Shown here piece after piece: positions 52,808 through 62,420 of a DNA stretch of 64,000 nucleotides. This DNA is from Nocardia jinanensis (lineage in GTDB: Bacteria > Actinomycetota > Actinomycetes > Mycobacteriales > Mycobacteriaceae). The DNA is taken from the NCBI RefSeq assembly GCF_014645735.1, contig NZ_BMMH01000004.1, positions 124,001-188,000 of the forward strand, given 5' to 3'. Below the pieces are notes generated by a model that was not told the origin of the DNA, did no database searches, and worked only from the letters and a program-made list of their open reading frames with translations. The position numbers and the translations under genes are program-made. Numbering within the stretch: the stretch's first letter is position 1; every line of letters starts with the position of its first letter.

Positions 52808-53595
52808 CCGACACCACCGAGCGCAATACCGAACCCGCCCGTATCCGGGTCCAGGGGCTGGAGAAATCCTTCGGCGACCGGCAGGTCCTGCGCGGTATCG
52901 ATTTCGAGTCCCGCCGCGGGACGTCGACCGTATTACTGGGTCCCTCCGGATCGGGTAAGACCACTGTGCTGCGCTCGCTCAACGCGCTGGACACCCCGGA
53001 GCGCGGCGTAGTCGGTATCGACGAGGTCGAGATCGACTTCGCCCGCCTCCCGCCGGGCCGGGCCGGGCGCCGGGAAACGAGTCGCCTGCGGGCGCAGAGC
53101 GGGATGGTTTTCCAGTCCCACAACCTGTTCCCGCATCGCACCGTGCTGGAGAACGTGATCGAGGGCCCGGTCGTCGCGCAGCAGCGTCCGCGCGAGGAGG
53201 CCGTCGCCGAGGCGAAAGCCTTGCTCGACCAGGTGGGACTCGGCGACCGCGCCGCCGCCTACCCCTTCCAGCTGTCGGGAGGTCAGCAGCAGCGGGTCGG
53301 GATCGCGCGTGCCCTGGCGCTGAAACCGCGAGTCGTGCTGTTCGACGAGCCGACCTCGGCGCTGGACCCCGAACTGGTGGGCGAGGTGCTCGCGGTGATC
53401 AAGGACCTGGCCGCTCAGGACTGGACGATGGTGATCGTCACCCACGAGATCCGTTTCGCCGCACAGGTCGCCGATCAGGTCCTGTTCCTCGACGAGGGGG
53501 TCATCGTCGAGCGGGGCCCGGCCGACCGGGTGATCGGCGATCCGCAGCAGGACCGGACGCGGCGGTTCCTGAAACGGATTCTCGATCCCGGCTGA
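52804..53595 (+). CDS. Polar amino-acid ABC transporter ATP-binding protein
   Basis: A 263-residue ABC ATPase of the PAAT family. Walker A is LLGPSGSGKTTVLRSL near residue 45; the Q-loop GMVFQSHNLFPHRTVLENV, signature LSGGQQQRVGIARAL, Walker B VVLFDEPTSALDPEL, and switch histidine VIVTHEI follow. Between Walker A and the Q-loop there is a longer-than-usual segment (VGIDEVEIDFARLPPGRAGR), also seen in some other PAAT ATPases. It forms a complete importer with the preceding fused gene. Amino acid uptake is likely; cystine or glutamine is a guess. Confidence 0.93.
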   Translation: MTDTTERNTEPARIRVQGLEKSFGDRQVLRGIDFESRRGTSTVLLGPSGSGKTTVLRSLNALDTPERGVVGIDEVEIDFARLPPGRAGRRETSRLRAQSGMVFQSHNLFPHRTVLENVIEGPVVAQQRPREEAVAEAKALLDQVGLGDRAAAYPFQLSGGQQQRVGIARALALKPRVVLFDEPTSALDPELVGEVLAVIKDLAAQDWTMVIVTHEIRFAAQVADQVLFLDEGVIVERGPADRVIGDPQQDRTRRFLKRILDPG

Positions 53596-53716
53596 CCGGC
53601 CACGGGAGACAGGTGGCGGGTGGGGATCCGAGGGCGAGTTCGGCCTCGGCGGCCGGGCCGCGGACGAACGGCCGGGCCTGCGGTAGTCCTGCGGCGGACC
53701 GCGCTCGTTCGGTGGC

Positions 53717-54013
53717 TCAGTCGAACGGATGGCGCGCGGTACGCAGGTCGACTCGTCCGTCCGTGACGGGTACCCCTTCGGTCGCGAGCAGCCGCAGTTG
53801 CCGCTGTGCGAGATGGGCCGACGGTCTGCCCGAGGCGCCGAGTACCCGGTGCCAGGGCAGATCGGCGGCATCGGTACGCATGATCCAGCCCACTGTCCGC
53901 GGGGTGGACAGGCCCGCCGCCGCGGCGATATCGCCGTAGGTCGCGACCCGGCCCGCGGGGATCGACGCGACCAGTTCGCGGACGCGCTCGATCTGTTCGT
54001 CGGTGGTGACCAT
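53717..54013 (-). CDS. Alkyltransferase-like DNA repair protein (ATL)
   Basis: A 98-residue protein of the MGMT DNA-binding domain family. The alkyl-accepting PCHR motif of true O6-methylguanine methyltransferases reads PWHR here (ADLPWHRVLGASG), so the catalytic cysteine is a tryptophan. That is the hallmark of ATL proteins, which bind O6-alkylguanine and direct it to nucleotide excision repair. The helix-turn-helix (RVATYGDIAAAAGLSTPRTV) and arginine finger region are kept. ATG 54013 starts MVTTDEQIERVR. Gene order next to the lipV-like hydrolase and adnA matches mycobacteria. Confidence 0.92.
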   Translation of the reverse strand: MVTTDEQIERVRELVASIPAGRVATYGDIAAAAGLSTPRTVGWIMRTDAADLPWHRVLGASGRPSAHLAQRQLRLLATEGVPVTDGRVDLRTARHPFD

Positions 54014-54018
54014 CGGAC

Positions 54019-54795
54019 CTACAGTGCGGCGCGGATCAATGCCGCGGTCTCGTCGGGCAGGATCTGGGCGACCATATGCTCGCAGTCCCATTCGTGCACG
54101 GTCAGGTCGTCGCCCAGCCGGTCGGCGAGAGCGGTGAGCAGCACCGGTGTGACGAACGGCGGATCCACCTTCGTGGCCCGGACCACCACGGTCGGGAGAC
54201 CTGGTTCGGGAAGTACGACCGTACGAGCGAGCTGGCCCCAGTACGCGATCAGGGCCGCCGTATCCACCCGCCATCGCATCCGGCCGTTCGCGGCGGGCAC
54301 CAGGTGCTCGTCGAGTTCGGTCCGCAGCAGTTCCGGGGCGACCGCGCCCCAGCCGGTGGCGAGTTTGTCCATCCGGGCCTCGTCGGTATCGGTGTAATCG
54401 GGCGAATCGAGGGTGGCCTCGGCGATCTCGTGCAACCACGCCGGGTCCAGCGCCACGGCGGGGTCGAGCAGTATCAGGCCGCGGACCAGCTCCGGGTGCA
54501 GCCCGGCCAGACGCAGTGCGCACGCGCCGCCGAAGGAGTGGGCCACCACCAGCACCGGCGCGTCGGTTTCCACGGTGATCAGCGCCACCAGATCCGTGAC
54601 GATCGTTTCGAGGTCCCACGGCGGCAGCGCGGTGGAACGGCCGTGTCCACGCAGGTCGGGGGCGATCACCCGGATATCGGGCAGTGATCCGGTGGCCAGT
54701 GCCTCCCAGCGTTTCCCGTGGCCGGTGAGGCCGTGCAGGGCCAGTAGCACCGGCCCGGTGGCCGGGCCGAAACGATGAACATGCAGTGTGGACAC
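54019..54795 (-). CDS. Alpha/beta hydrolase (LipV-like)
   Basis: A 258-residue hydrolase starting at GTG 54795 (VSTLHVHRFGPATGP). Oxyanion region LLALHGLTGHGKRW, LRGHGRST, nucleophile elbow VVAHSFGGACALRLAGL near residue 85, and a late histidine in VHEWDCEHMVAQI complete the triad pattern. It ends five bases before the ATL start on the same strand, so both are cotranscribed. It is divergent from adnA as lipV is from adnA in mycobacteria. Substrate unknown. Confidence 0.87.
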   Translation of the reverse strand: MSTLHVHRFGPATGPVLLALHGLTGHGKRWEALATGSLPDIRVIAPDLRGHGRSTALPPWDLETIVTDLVALITVETDAPVLVVAHSFGGACALRLAGLHPELVRGLILLDPAVALDPAWLHEIAEATLDSPDYTDTDEARMDKLATGWGAVAPELLRTELDEHLVPAANGRMRWRVDTAALIAYWGQLARTVVLPEPGLPTVVVRATKVDPPFVTPVLLTALADRLGDDLTVHEWDCEHMVAQILPDETAALIRAAL

Positions 54796-54888
54796 AGTGA
54801 CATTCTTATCCGAGCGCACCGACGCCCCGGCGGGCGCGGGTCCGACGTGGTCTCGGCGGTGTCGGCCCCGTCTGTTGCAATAGCCGTC

Positions 54889-57800
54889 GTGGTGCGTTCG
54901 GATAGGCCGGTGCGGCTGGTGCGCCGGAAAGCGGCGGTTCCCCGGGCTCGGACCTGGGGTGCCGATCTCGGCGCGCTGTTCACCACCACTCCGGCGATCA
55001 CCGCCGCGCGATCGGGCGCGAACCGGATCTGGCGGGTGCTGGGCGGGCCGGGCACCGGGAAGTCCGCCCTCCTGGTGGATGTGGCGGCCACGCGGATCGC
55101 GGGCGGCGCGGATCCGGAATCGGTGCTGCTGCTCACCCATTCCAAACAGGCGGCAGGTGCCGCCCGGGACGCGCTCACCGAACGGCTCGACCACTGGGCG
55201 GTATGTGCGCCGGTTGTCGAGGGGCTCGCGGATACGGCGGCCGACTCGATCGGCACCGACCCGCTGTTCGCGCTCCCCGATGCGAATTCCTCGCCGCCCG
55301 CAGCGGTTCTACCCGGCGTCGCCGGCGCGACCCGGGAGCCGCTGGCCCGCACCGTCCACTCCTACGCCTTCGGGATACTGCGGCGCCAGGCCGCGCGGCA
55401 CGGTAACCCACCGCCGCGGCTGCTCACCGGCGCCGAACAGGACGCGGTGCTGCGGGAGATGCTGCGCGGTGATCTGGCCGATATCGCGGCCGGAGCCGGC
55501 GAGCTGTGGCCGCGGCGATTACAGCCCGCGCTGGGCCTGACCGGTTTCGCCGACGAACTGCGCGACCTCATGCTGCGGGCCACCGAGCGCGGACTGGGCC
55601 CGGAGGACCTGATCGAACTCGGTCGGCGCCGCGACCGGCCCGACTGGGTGGCCGCCGGTGGTTTCGCGTTGCGCTACGAACAGGCGATGCTGCTGCGCTG
55701 GTCGGTCGGGGTGGCCGCACCGGAGGCGTCGGCGCCCGCCCTGAACGCGGCGGAGCTGGTCGGCGCGGCCCTGGACGCACTGGCCGGCGATGCCGAACTA
55801 CTGGCGGCCGAACGGGCCCGGTTGCGATGTCTGCTCGTCGACGACGCCCAGCATCTGGATCCGCAGGCGGCGCTGCTGGTGCGGGTGCTGGCCGAGGGTG
55901 CCGCGACCACGGTCGTCGCCGGCGACCCCGACCAGGCGGTTTACACCTTCCGCGGCGCGGATGCCCGGTTCCTCACCGAACTCGAGGTGCCGGCGGCCCG
56001 GCGCGTCGTCCTCTACGACAACCACCGATCCGGTCCGGCGATCAACACCGCCACCGCCCGGATCGCGTCCCGGCTGCCGGGCGCCGCCGCCCACCGGGTC
56101 GTCCGGGCCGACCTGGGACCCGAGGACCGCGGCGAACCGCCACCGGAACCCGGAGCCGATTCGCCGACCCCGGCGGAAGTGCGGGTACGCGTACTGGGCA
56201 GCCCGGCCAAGGAAGCCTCGCTGATCGCGGACCATCTGCGCCGCGCCCATCTCACCGAAGGAGTGCCGTGGTCGCAGATGGCGGTTGTCGTACGTTCGGT
56301 ACCGCTGCTGCTGCCGCCGCTGCGCCGGGCCCTGCTGGCGGCCGGGGTACCGATCGCGCAGCCCGCGAACGATATCCCGCTGGCGCGCCGCCGCGGCGCC
56401 GCGTGGATGCTGCTGGGCCTGCGGGCGGTATTGGCGGGGGAAGCCACACCGCGCGGTAGCGGGTCCACCGAATCCCTCTTCGGTCCCGACGACGCGCTCG
56501 ATCTGCTGGCCGGACCGCTCGGCGGGGCGGATTCGATCAGTCTGCGGCGGCTGCGCCGCGGTATCCGCCGCACCACGGTGGAACTCGGCCGCACACCCGG
56601 TCCGTACACTGCCGCGGCGGCGGACTCCCTGGTCGAACCGGTCGACGAACCACCTGTCCTCGATCCCGAGTTCACCGACGATCCCACCGCGGACCTTCCG
56701 CCCCGGGACCTTTTCGCCGATATCAGTCGTCATGCGGCCGACGCGGACTGGTACGGGCTCGACGAGCGCTACTCCGCCGATCCATGGGACGGCTTCCCAC
56801 CCGAACCGCCGGCCGACGACGAGGACTTCCCGCCGGAGCCGTACTCGGCCGCCGGTCATGCCGCCGACTCGGCTGAGGGGTTTGCCGCTGACTCGCACGG
56901 TGGTCCTGGCGTCGACTCGGCCGACCTGCCCGCCACCGGCTCGGCCGACCTGCCCGCCACCGGGTCGGCCGACCTGCCCGCCACCGGCTCGGCCGACCCG
57001 CCCGCCGCCGGGTCGGCGGGTGCCATCGACACCGGGTCGGAATTTCCGGCGTCCACGGAATCCCGCGCTGCCCGAAGCGAATCGGGGTATCCGACCGCCG
57101 AGCCGGAAACCGGCGCGGTCCGACGCGTAGCCGGGAACGCGGTGGATGCGCCGACGACCGGTGTTCCCGGCCCGGTCGCCGATCCCCCGGGCGACTCCGG
57201 GGAGCCTGGATCCCGCGTTTCCGCCGCCCCCGACCGGCCTTCGGTGGAGGTATTGCGGGATCTGCTGCTCGGCTCCGGCGACGACCGGATCGTGGCCGGC
57301 CTCACCGAGGTCGAGATCGCACCACTGAACCGGGCGGCCCGCGCGCTGGACCGTGCCCGCCGGGTTCGGCGCGACGGTGGTGGGCTCGAGGATGTGCTGT
57401 GGGCGCTGTGGACCGGGTCGCGGCTGGAGCGGCGCTGGCTGGCGCAATCCGGGCGTGGGGGAGCGGCGGGTATGCAGGCCGACCGCGATCTCGACGCCGC
57501 CGTCGCGCTGTTCGACGCGGCGGCCGCCTACACCGACCGGCTGCCGGGCGCGACCATCGAGGGGTTCGTCGAATATCTGCTCCAGCAGCAGATACCGCAG
57601 GACCGGGCCGTGCGATCACACCGGGAAGAGGCGGTGGATCTGCTGAGCGCTCATGCGGCGGCCGGCCGGGAGTGGGAGGTCGTGGCCGTCGCCGGGGTGC
57701 AGGAGGGGATCTGGCCCGACCCCCGTCCTCGGGGCACACTGCTGCATACCGAGGATCTGGTGGACGATATCGCCGGGATCACCGAACGGGTCAGTCGGGC

Positions 57801-58980
57801 CGCGCCGATCCTGGCCGAGGAACGGCGGTTGCTGTTCGTGGCGTGCAGCCGTGCCCGGCGCTCGCTGCTGGTGACAGCGGTGGAATCGGTGACCGGCGAC
57901 CGTGATCTGGTCCCGTCCCGGTTCCTGGCCGAGCTGCTCGGCGGTGATACCGACGGCGAACCCGGTGCGCTGCCGATCGCCGAACCCGGCCGGGTGCTCG
58001 CTCTGCACGCGCTGATCGCCGAATTGCGCGCCGCGGTCTGCGACCCGGGCGCCGGGGAAGAACGCCGCGGACGCGCCGCCCGGCAGCTGGCCCGGCTCGC
58101 GCTGGCCGGGATCCCCGGTACCGCCCCCGACGACTGGTACGGCGTACCCGCACTCAGCTCCACCGAGACCCTGTGGGACGACGACGCGCCGATCGCGCTG
58201 TCCCCGTCGACCGTGGAACTGCTGCGGACCTGCCCGCTGCGGTGGGCGCTGGAACGTAACGGCGGCTCGGACGGCGAGAACCCTTACGCCGTGAAGGGAA
58301 CCTTGGTGCACACTCTGGTCCAGGCGCTGGCGGGCCGGGTACCACTCGAGCAGGTCCGTGCCGAACTCGCCGGGAGCTGGTCCAAAATCGATCCGGAGAC
58401 CAACTGGTACTCCCGGCAGGAACTGCGCCGCACCGAAGCGATGCTGGACGCGTTCGTCGCCTGGGTGCGCAACACCCGTGGCGAACTCACCCAGGCCGGT
58501 ATCGAGGTACCCGTCGACTGTGTACTGCCCGCCCCGGCCGACGATGCGCCCGAGGTCCGGATCCGCGGCCGGATCGACCGGCTGGAACGAGATGCCGAGG
58601 GCCGGTTCGTGATCGTCGATGTGAAGACGGGCAAGAACCCGGTCAGCGAAGCAGACGCGGCCCAGCACGCGCAGCTGGCCACCTACCAGGTCGCGGCCGC
58701 CGCGGGAGCCCTGGAGGAGGGGGCCACCGGCGATCCCGAACCCGGCGGCGCCCGGCTGGTCTACGTCGGGTTGCCGGCGTCCAGCGGGATCGCGAAGGAA
58801 CGAGTCCAGCCCGCCCTGGACGCCGAAGCACTGGACACCTGGCGCGAGACCATTCACGCCGCGGCCGCGAGTACCGAAGGTCCCGGCTTCCTGGCCATCC
58901 GCAACGAGGGCTGCCGGCACTGCGCCGTGAAGAACAGCTGCCCGGTGCAGGACGCCGGGCGTCAGGTGACCGACGAGTGA
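54889..58980 (+). CDS. adnA: AdnA subunit of the AdnAB helicase-nuclease
   Basis: AdnAB resects double-strand breaks in actinobacteria in place of RecBCD. AdnA has a UvrD-like motor (Walker A WRVLGGPGTGKSALLVDVAA near residue 55, CLLVDDAQHLD as motif II, VVAGDPDQAVYTFRGADARF) and a RecB-like nuclease at the end (VIVDVKTGKNPVSEADAAQH) with the Fe-S cysteines (LRTCPLRW; CRHCAVKNSCPVQ). At about 1363 residues it is longer than the mycobacterial protein, because of a disordered insertion around residues 650-790 with tandem SADLPATG units. GTG 54889 is one of several possible starts (54847, 54892). Confidence 0.93.
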   Translation: MVRSDRPVRLVRRKAAVPRARTWGADLGALFTTTPAITAARSGANRIWRVLGGPGTGKSALLVDVAATRIAGGADPESVLLLTHSKQAAGAARDALTERLDHWAVCAPVVEGLADTAADSIGTDPLFALPDANSSPPAAVLPGVAGATREPLARTVHSYAFGILRRQAARHGNPPPRLLTGAEQDAVLREMLRGDLADIAAGAGELWPRRLQPALGLTGFADELRDLMLRATERGLGPEDLIELGRRRDRPDWVAAGGFALRYEQAMLLRWSVGVAAPEASAPALNAAELVGAALDALAGDAELLAAERARLRCLLVDDAQHLDPQAALLVRVLAEGAATTVVAGDPDQAVYTFRGADARFLTELEVPAARRVVLYDNHRSGPAINTATARIASRLPGAAAHRVVRADLGPEDRGEPPPEPGADSPTPAEVRVRVLGSPAKEASLIADHLRRAHLTEGVPWSQMAVVVRSVPLLLPPLRRALLAAGVPIAQPANDIPLARRRGAAWMLLGLRAVLAGEATPRGSGSTESLFGPDDALDLLAGPLGGADSISLRRLRRGIRRTTVELGRTPGPYTAAAADSLVEPVDEPPVLDPEFTDDPTADLPPRDLFADISRHAADADWYGLDERYSADPWDGFPPEPPADDEDFPPEPYSAAGHAADSAEGFAADSHGGPGVDSADLPATGSADLPATGSADLPATGSADPPAAGSAGAIDTGSEFPASTESRAARSESGYPTAEPETGAVRRVAGNAVDAPTTGVPGPVADPPGDSGEPGSRVSAAPDRPSVEVLRDLLLGSGDDRIVAGLTEVEIAPLNRAARALDRARRVRRDGGGLEDVLWALWTGSRLERRWLAQSGRGGAAGMQADRDLDAAVALFDAAAAYTDRLPGATIEGFVEYLLQQQIPQDRAVRSHREEAVDLLSAHAAAGREWEVVAVAGVQEGIWPDPRPRGTLLHTEDLVDDIAGITERVSRAAPILAEERRLLFVACSRARRSLLVTAVESVTGDRDLVPSRFLAELLGGDTDGEPGALPIAEPGRVLALHALIAELRAAVCDPGAGEERRGRAARQLARLALAGIPGTAPDDWYGVPALSSTETLWDDDAPIALSPSTVELLRTCPLRWALERNGGSDGENPYAVKGTLVHTLVQALAGRVPLEQVRAELAGSWSKIDPETNWYSRQELRRTEAMLDAFVAWVRNTRGELTQAGIEVPVDCVLPAPADDAPEVRIRGRIDRLERDAEGRFVIVDVKTGKNPVSEADAAQHAQLATYQVAAAAGALEEGATGDPEPGGARLVYVGLPASSGIAKERVQPALDAEALDTWRETIHAAAASTEGPGFLAIRNEGCRHCAVKNSCPVQDAGRQVTDE

Positions 58981-61900
58981 GCGCCCGGGTCTCGCCGGGT
59001 CAGCTGGCCGACGCGCTCGGACTCCCCCCGCCGACGGCGGAACAGGCCGCGGTGATCGCCGCACCGCCCGGTCCGGCGCTGGTGGTGGCCGGGGCGGGCG
59101 CGGGCAAAACCGAGACCATGGCGGCCCGGGTGGTCTGGATGGTGGCAAACCGGCTGGTCACACCCGAGGAAGTGCTCGGACTGACCTTCACCCGGAAGGC
59201 CGCCCAGCAGCTCACCGCCCGGATTCGCACCCGGCTGGCCCGCCTGGCCGGATCCCGGCTGCTGCGCGATCTCGATCCCTCCGGCGAACTACGTGCCACC
59301 CTGGCCGGTGCGGAACCGGAGATCAGCACCTACCACTCCTACGCCGGCCGGCTGCTGCGCGAGCACGGTCTGCTGCTCCCGGTGGAACCGTCGGCGGCCC
59401 TGCTCACCGAAACCCAGCTGTGGCAGCTCGCCCATCAAGTGGTGCGCGGGTGGGACGGAGATCTCGATTCCGACCGTTCGCCGTTGACGGTCACCGAGGC
59501 GGTGCTCGCGCTATCCGGTCAGCTGGCCGAACATCTGGTGGAACCCGAGGAACTCGCCGAGGCGCACACCGAACTCGAGAAACTCGTGCACACCCTCCCA
59601 CCCGGGCCGCGGCAGCGCGGGGGTCCGAACAAGGATCTGCTCTCGATCCTGCGCGCGCAGCGCGAGCGGGTCGCGCTGCTTCCGCTGGTCCAGCAATTGC
59701 GGGAGACGCTGCACCAGCGCGGCGCCCTGGATTTCGGGGCCCAGATGTCGCTGGCGGCGCGGCTGGCCGCCGAGCATCCCGAGGTGGCCACGGCCGAACG
59801 CGCTCGATTCCGGCTGGTACTGCTGGACGAATACCAGGACACCGGCCATGCGCAGCGCGTCCTGCTGTCCGCGCTGTTCGGTGCCGGATATCCGGAGCGG
59901 CCCCGCGGTCCGCGCGCCCGCGCGCCCGAGCTCGCGGTGACGGCGGTCGGTGATCCCATGCAGTCCATCTACGGCTGGCGCGGGGCCTCGGCCGCCAACC
60001 TGCCGCGCTTCACCACCGATTTCCCGATCGGTCCGGGTGTTCCGGCGCCGGTGCTACCGCTGCTCACCAGCTGGCGCAACCCGCCTGAGGCGCTCGATCT
60101 GGCGAATATGGTCGTGGAACCGCTGCGCGCGGCCGCCCGGGCCGGTGGCGGAGTCACCGTCGACGCGTTGCGCGCGAAACCGGGTGCGCAACCGGGTGTC
60201 GTCGCGCTCGCGCTCACCGAGACGGTCGCCGGCGAACGCCGCTGGATCGCCGAGCGGATCGCCGCCGAATGGGCGGCGGCGCGCGACGCCGAACGGCCGC
60301 CCCCCACCTCCGCGGTCCTGATCCGCCGCAATGCCGATGCCGCCGAACTGGCCGAAGGGTTACGCGCGCAGGGGCTCCCGGTCGAGATCGTGGGCCTGGG
60401 TGGATTGCTGTCGACGCCGGAGGTCGCCGATATCGTCGCCACCCTGCGCCTCATCGCCGAACCCGCCGCCGGTAACGCCGCCGTCCGGATCCTCACCGGC
60501 GCCCGCTGGCGCGTCGGCAGTGCCGATCTGGCCGCGCTGGCCCGGCGCGCCCGCGAACTGTCGATCAGCCGAGACCCCGGTGGCGATATCACCGATTCCA
60601 CGACCCTGGCGGCGGCCCTGCACGAGGTCTCTCCCGAACCTGCCGAACGGGCCGGTCTGGCCGATGCGATCGCTGACCCCGGTCCGCCGGACCGCTATTC
60701 GGCGGCCGGGTACCGGCGGGTCACCACGCTGGGACGGGAACTGGCGATGCTGCGCGAACGGGCAGCGCAACCGCTGACCGAACTGGTCGCCGATGTGGAA
60801 CGCACTATCGGTGTCGGCGTCGAGAGCCAGGCGCGCCGCGCACTGTCCGGTTCCGGTGCCGGACGCGAACACCTGGACGCTTTCGCCGAGGTGGTCGCCG
60901 GATACGCAGGCGATACCGGGGCGAACCTGGGCGGCCTGCTCGCCTTCCTCACCGCCGCCGAATCGGTGGAGAACGGGCTGGAGCCGGGCGAGGTCGAGGT
61001 CGCCCCGGATCGCGTCCAGGTGCTCACCGTGCACGCGGCCAAGGGACTGGAATGGGAGGTGGTCGCGGTACCACATGTCACCCGCGACGTATTCCCGTCC
61101 ACCCGCGGGGTCAACACCTGGCTGGGTGCTCTGGCCGAACTGCCCACGACGCTGCGCGGTGATCGGGCCACCGCGGAATCACCGGACGGGGTTCCGGTGC
61201 TCGACCTGTCCGAGGTCACCGATCGCGCCGAACTGCAACGCGGTCTCACCGCGCACAAAAAGGCGCTGGCACGGCGGAGATTGGACGAGGACCGTCGCCT
61301 GTTCTATGTCGCCCTCACCCGGACCGAACGCGTCCTGCTGGTTTCTTCCCACTACTGGCCCGAAACCGGAGACAAACCCAAGGGCCCCTCGGAATTCCTG
61401 CTGGAGGTGAAAACCGCCGCCGAGCTGCCCGGCAGCGGAGTCGAGATCGCGTACTGGGCCGCCGAACCCGAACCCGGCGAACCGAATCCACTGGCCGCCA
61501 CCCCGGTGACCGCTGCCTGGCCCGGGGACCCCCTCGGCGACCGCCGTGGGGAGATAGAGGCGGGCGCCGCACTCGTGCACGCGGCGCTGACGGAATTCGC
61601 CGACGGCGCGGACGTGCCGGAACCCGACGAGGACCCCGACGGCTGGATCGCCGATGTCGACGCGCTGCTGGCCGAGTACCGGGCCGGTGCGGCCGCGGCG
61701 GTGGAGGTCGAATTGCCGACCCAGCTCCCGGCGACGGCGCTGGTCGAGATGCGCGCCGACCCAGGCCGGCTGGCCGCCCGGCTGCGCCGCCCGCTGCCGT
61801 ATCCGCCCAACCCGCTGGCCCGCCGCGGCACTGCCTTCCACGCCTGGGTACAACGCTGGTTCGCCACCGATCAGTTGCCCGGCCTGGACGATCTGCCGGG

Positions 61901-62366
61901 CGCGGCCGACGCGGGGGCGGCGGCCGACGCCGAACTGGCCCGGATGCAGGACGCCTTCCTGTCCTCGCCCTGGTCGGCACGGCGCCCAGCCGAGGTCGAG
62001 GTGCCGTTCGAAACCACTATCGCCGGGGTGGTGATCCGCGGCCGGATGGATGCGGTGTTCGCCGAACCCGGCGGCGGCTGGACCGTCGTCGACTGGAAGA
62101 CCGGCGCCGAACCCGGCCCGGCCGACGAAGCCGCGGTCGCGGTGCAGCTGGCGGTCTACCGGCTGGCCTGGGCACGGTTGCTGGCGGCGCGGACCGGGGA
62201 AACCGAGGAGCGGATGCTCGCGCGGATCGGCGCCGCCTTCCACTATGTGCGCAGCGGTCGCACTGTCGCGCCGGCGCGTCTACCCGGTCCGGAGGAACTG
62301 GTCGCGCTGCTCACCGAATCGACCCGCCGGGACGAGGCCGGAAATCAGACGGGCCCGGCGCGCTGA
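58977..62366 (+). CDS. adnB: AdnB subunit of the AdnAB helicase-nuclease
   Basis: A 1129-residue protein; its GTG overlaps the adnA stop (GTGA). AdnB is the main motor of the complex. Motor motifs: Walker A ALVVAGAGAGKTETMAAR, motif Ia LTFTRKAAQQL, motif II LVLLDEYQDTGHAQR, motif III GDPMQSIYGWRGAS, and motif V VLTVHAAKGLEWEVVAV. The RecB-like nuclease is at the C-terminus (VVIRGRMDAVFAEPGGG, VVDWKTGAEPG). No Fe-S cysteine set is obvious in this subunit, as in mycobacteria. Coupled expression at equal amounts fits the heterodimer. Confidence 0.95.
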   Translation: MSARVSPGQLADALGLPPPTAEQAAVIAAPPGPALVVAGAGAGKTETMAARVVWMVANRLVTPEEVLGLTFTRKAAQQLTARIRTRLARLAGSRLLRDLDPSGELRATLAGAEPEISTYHSYAGRLLREHGLLLPVEPSAALLTETQLWQLAHQVVRGWDGDLDSDRSPLTVTEAVLALSGQLAEHLVEPEELAEAHTELEKLVHTLPPGPRQRGGPNKDLLSILRAQRERVALLPLVQQLRETLHQRGALDFGAQMSLAARLAAEHPEVATAERARFRLVLLDEYQDTGHAQRVLLSALFGAGYPERPRGPRARAPELAVTAVGDPMQSIYGWRGASAANLPRFTTDFPIGPGVPAPVLPLLTSWRNPPEALDLANMVVEPLRAAARAGGGVTVDALRAKPGAQPGVVALALTETVAGERRWIAERIAAEWAAARDAERPPPTSAVLIRRNADAAELAEGLRAQGLPVEIVGLGGLLSTPEVADIVATLRLIAEPAAGNAAVRILTGARWRVGSADLAALARRARELSISRDPGGDITDSTTLAAALHEVSPEPAERAGLADAIADPGPPDRYSAAGYRRVTTLGRELAMLRERAAQPLTELVADVERTIGVGVESQARRALSGSGAGREHLDAFAEVVAGYAGDTGANLGGLLAFLTAAESVENGLEPGEVEVAPDRVQVLTVHAAKGLEWEVVAVPHVTRDVFPSTRGVNTWLGALAELPTTLRGDRATAESPDGVPVLDLSEVTDRAELQRGLTAHKKALARRRLDEDRRLFYVALTRTERVLLVSSHYWPETGDKPKGPSEFLLEVKTAAELPGSGVEIAYWAAEPEPGEPNPLAATPVTAAWPGDPLGDRRGEIEAGAALVHAALTEFADGADVPEPDEDPDGWIADVDALLAEYRAGAAAAVEVELPTQLPATALVEMRADPGRLAARLRRPLPYPPNPLARRGTAFHAWVQRWFATDQLPGLDDLPGAADAGAAADAELARMQDAFLSSPWSARRPAEVEVPFETTIAGVVIRGRMDAVFAEPGGGWTVVDWKTGAEPGPADEAAVAVQLAVYRLAWARLLAARTGETEERMLARIGAAFHYVRSGRTVAPARLPGPEELVALLTESTRRDEAGNQTGPAR

Positions 62367-62420
62367 TCCGGCGTCGATCCGGCCGGAACTCGGCCCGCCG
62401 GGCCCACGCTCATCGGGATA

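Noticed and set aside
28600..53700. Nitrate block as an integrative element or genomic island
   Set aside because: No integrase, transposase, relaxase, direct border repeats or tRNA target was seen, and base composition does not change at the borders.
53596..53716. Possible gene or terminator between the ABC ATPase and ATL genes
   Set aside because: 121 bases of GC-rich DNA with no perfect hairpin longer than a few base pairs and no frame with a ribosome site.
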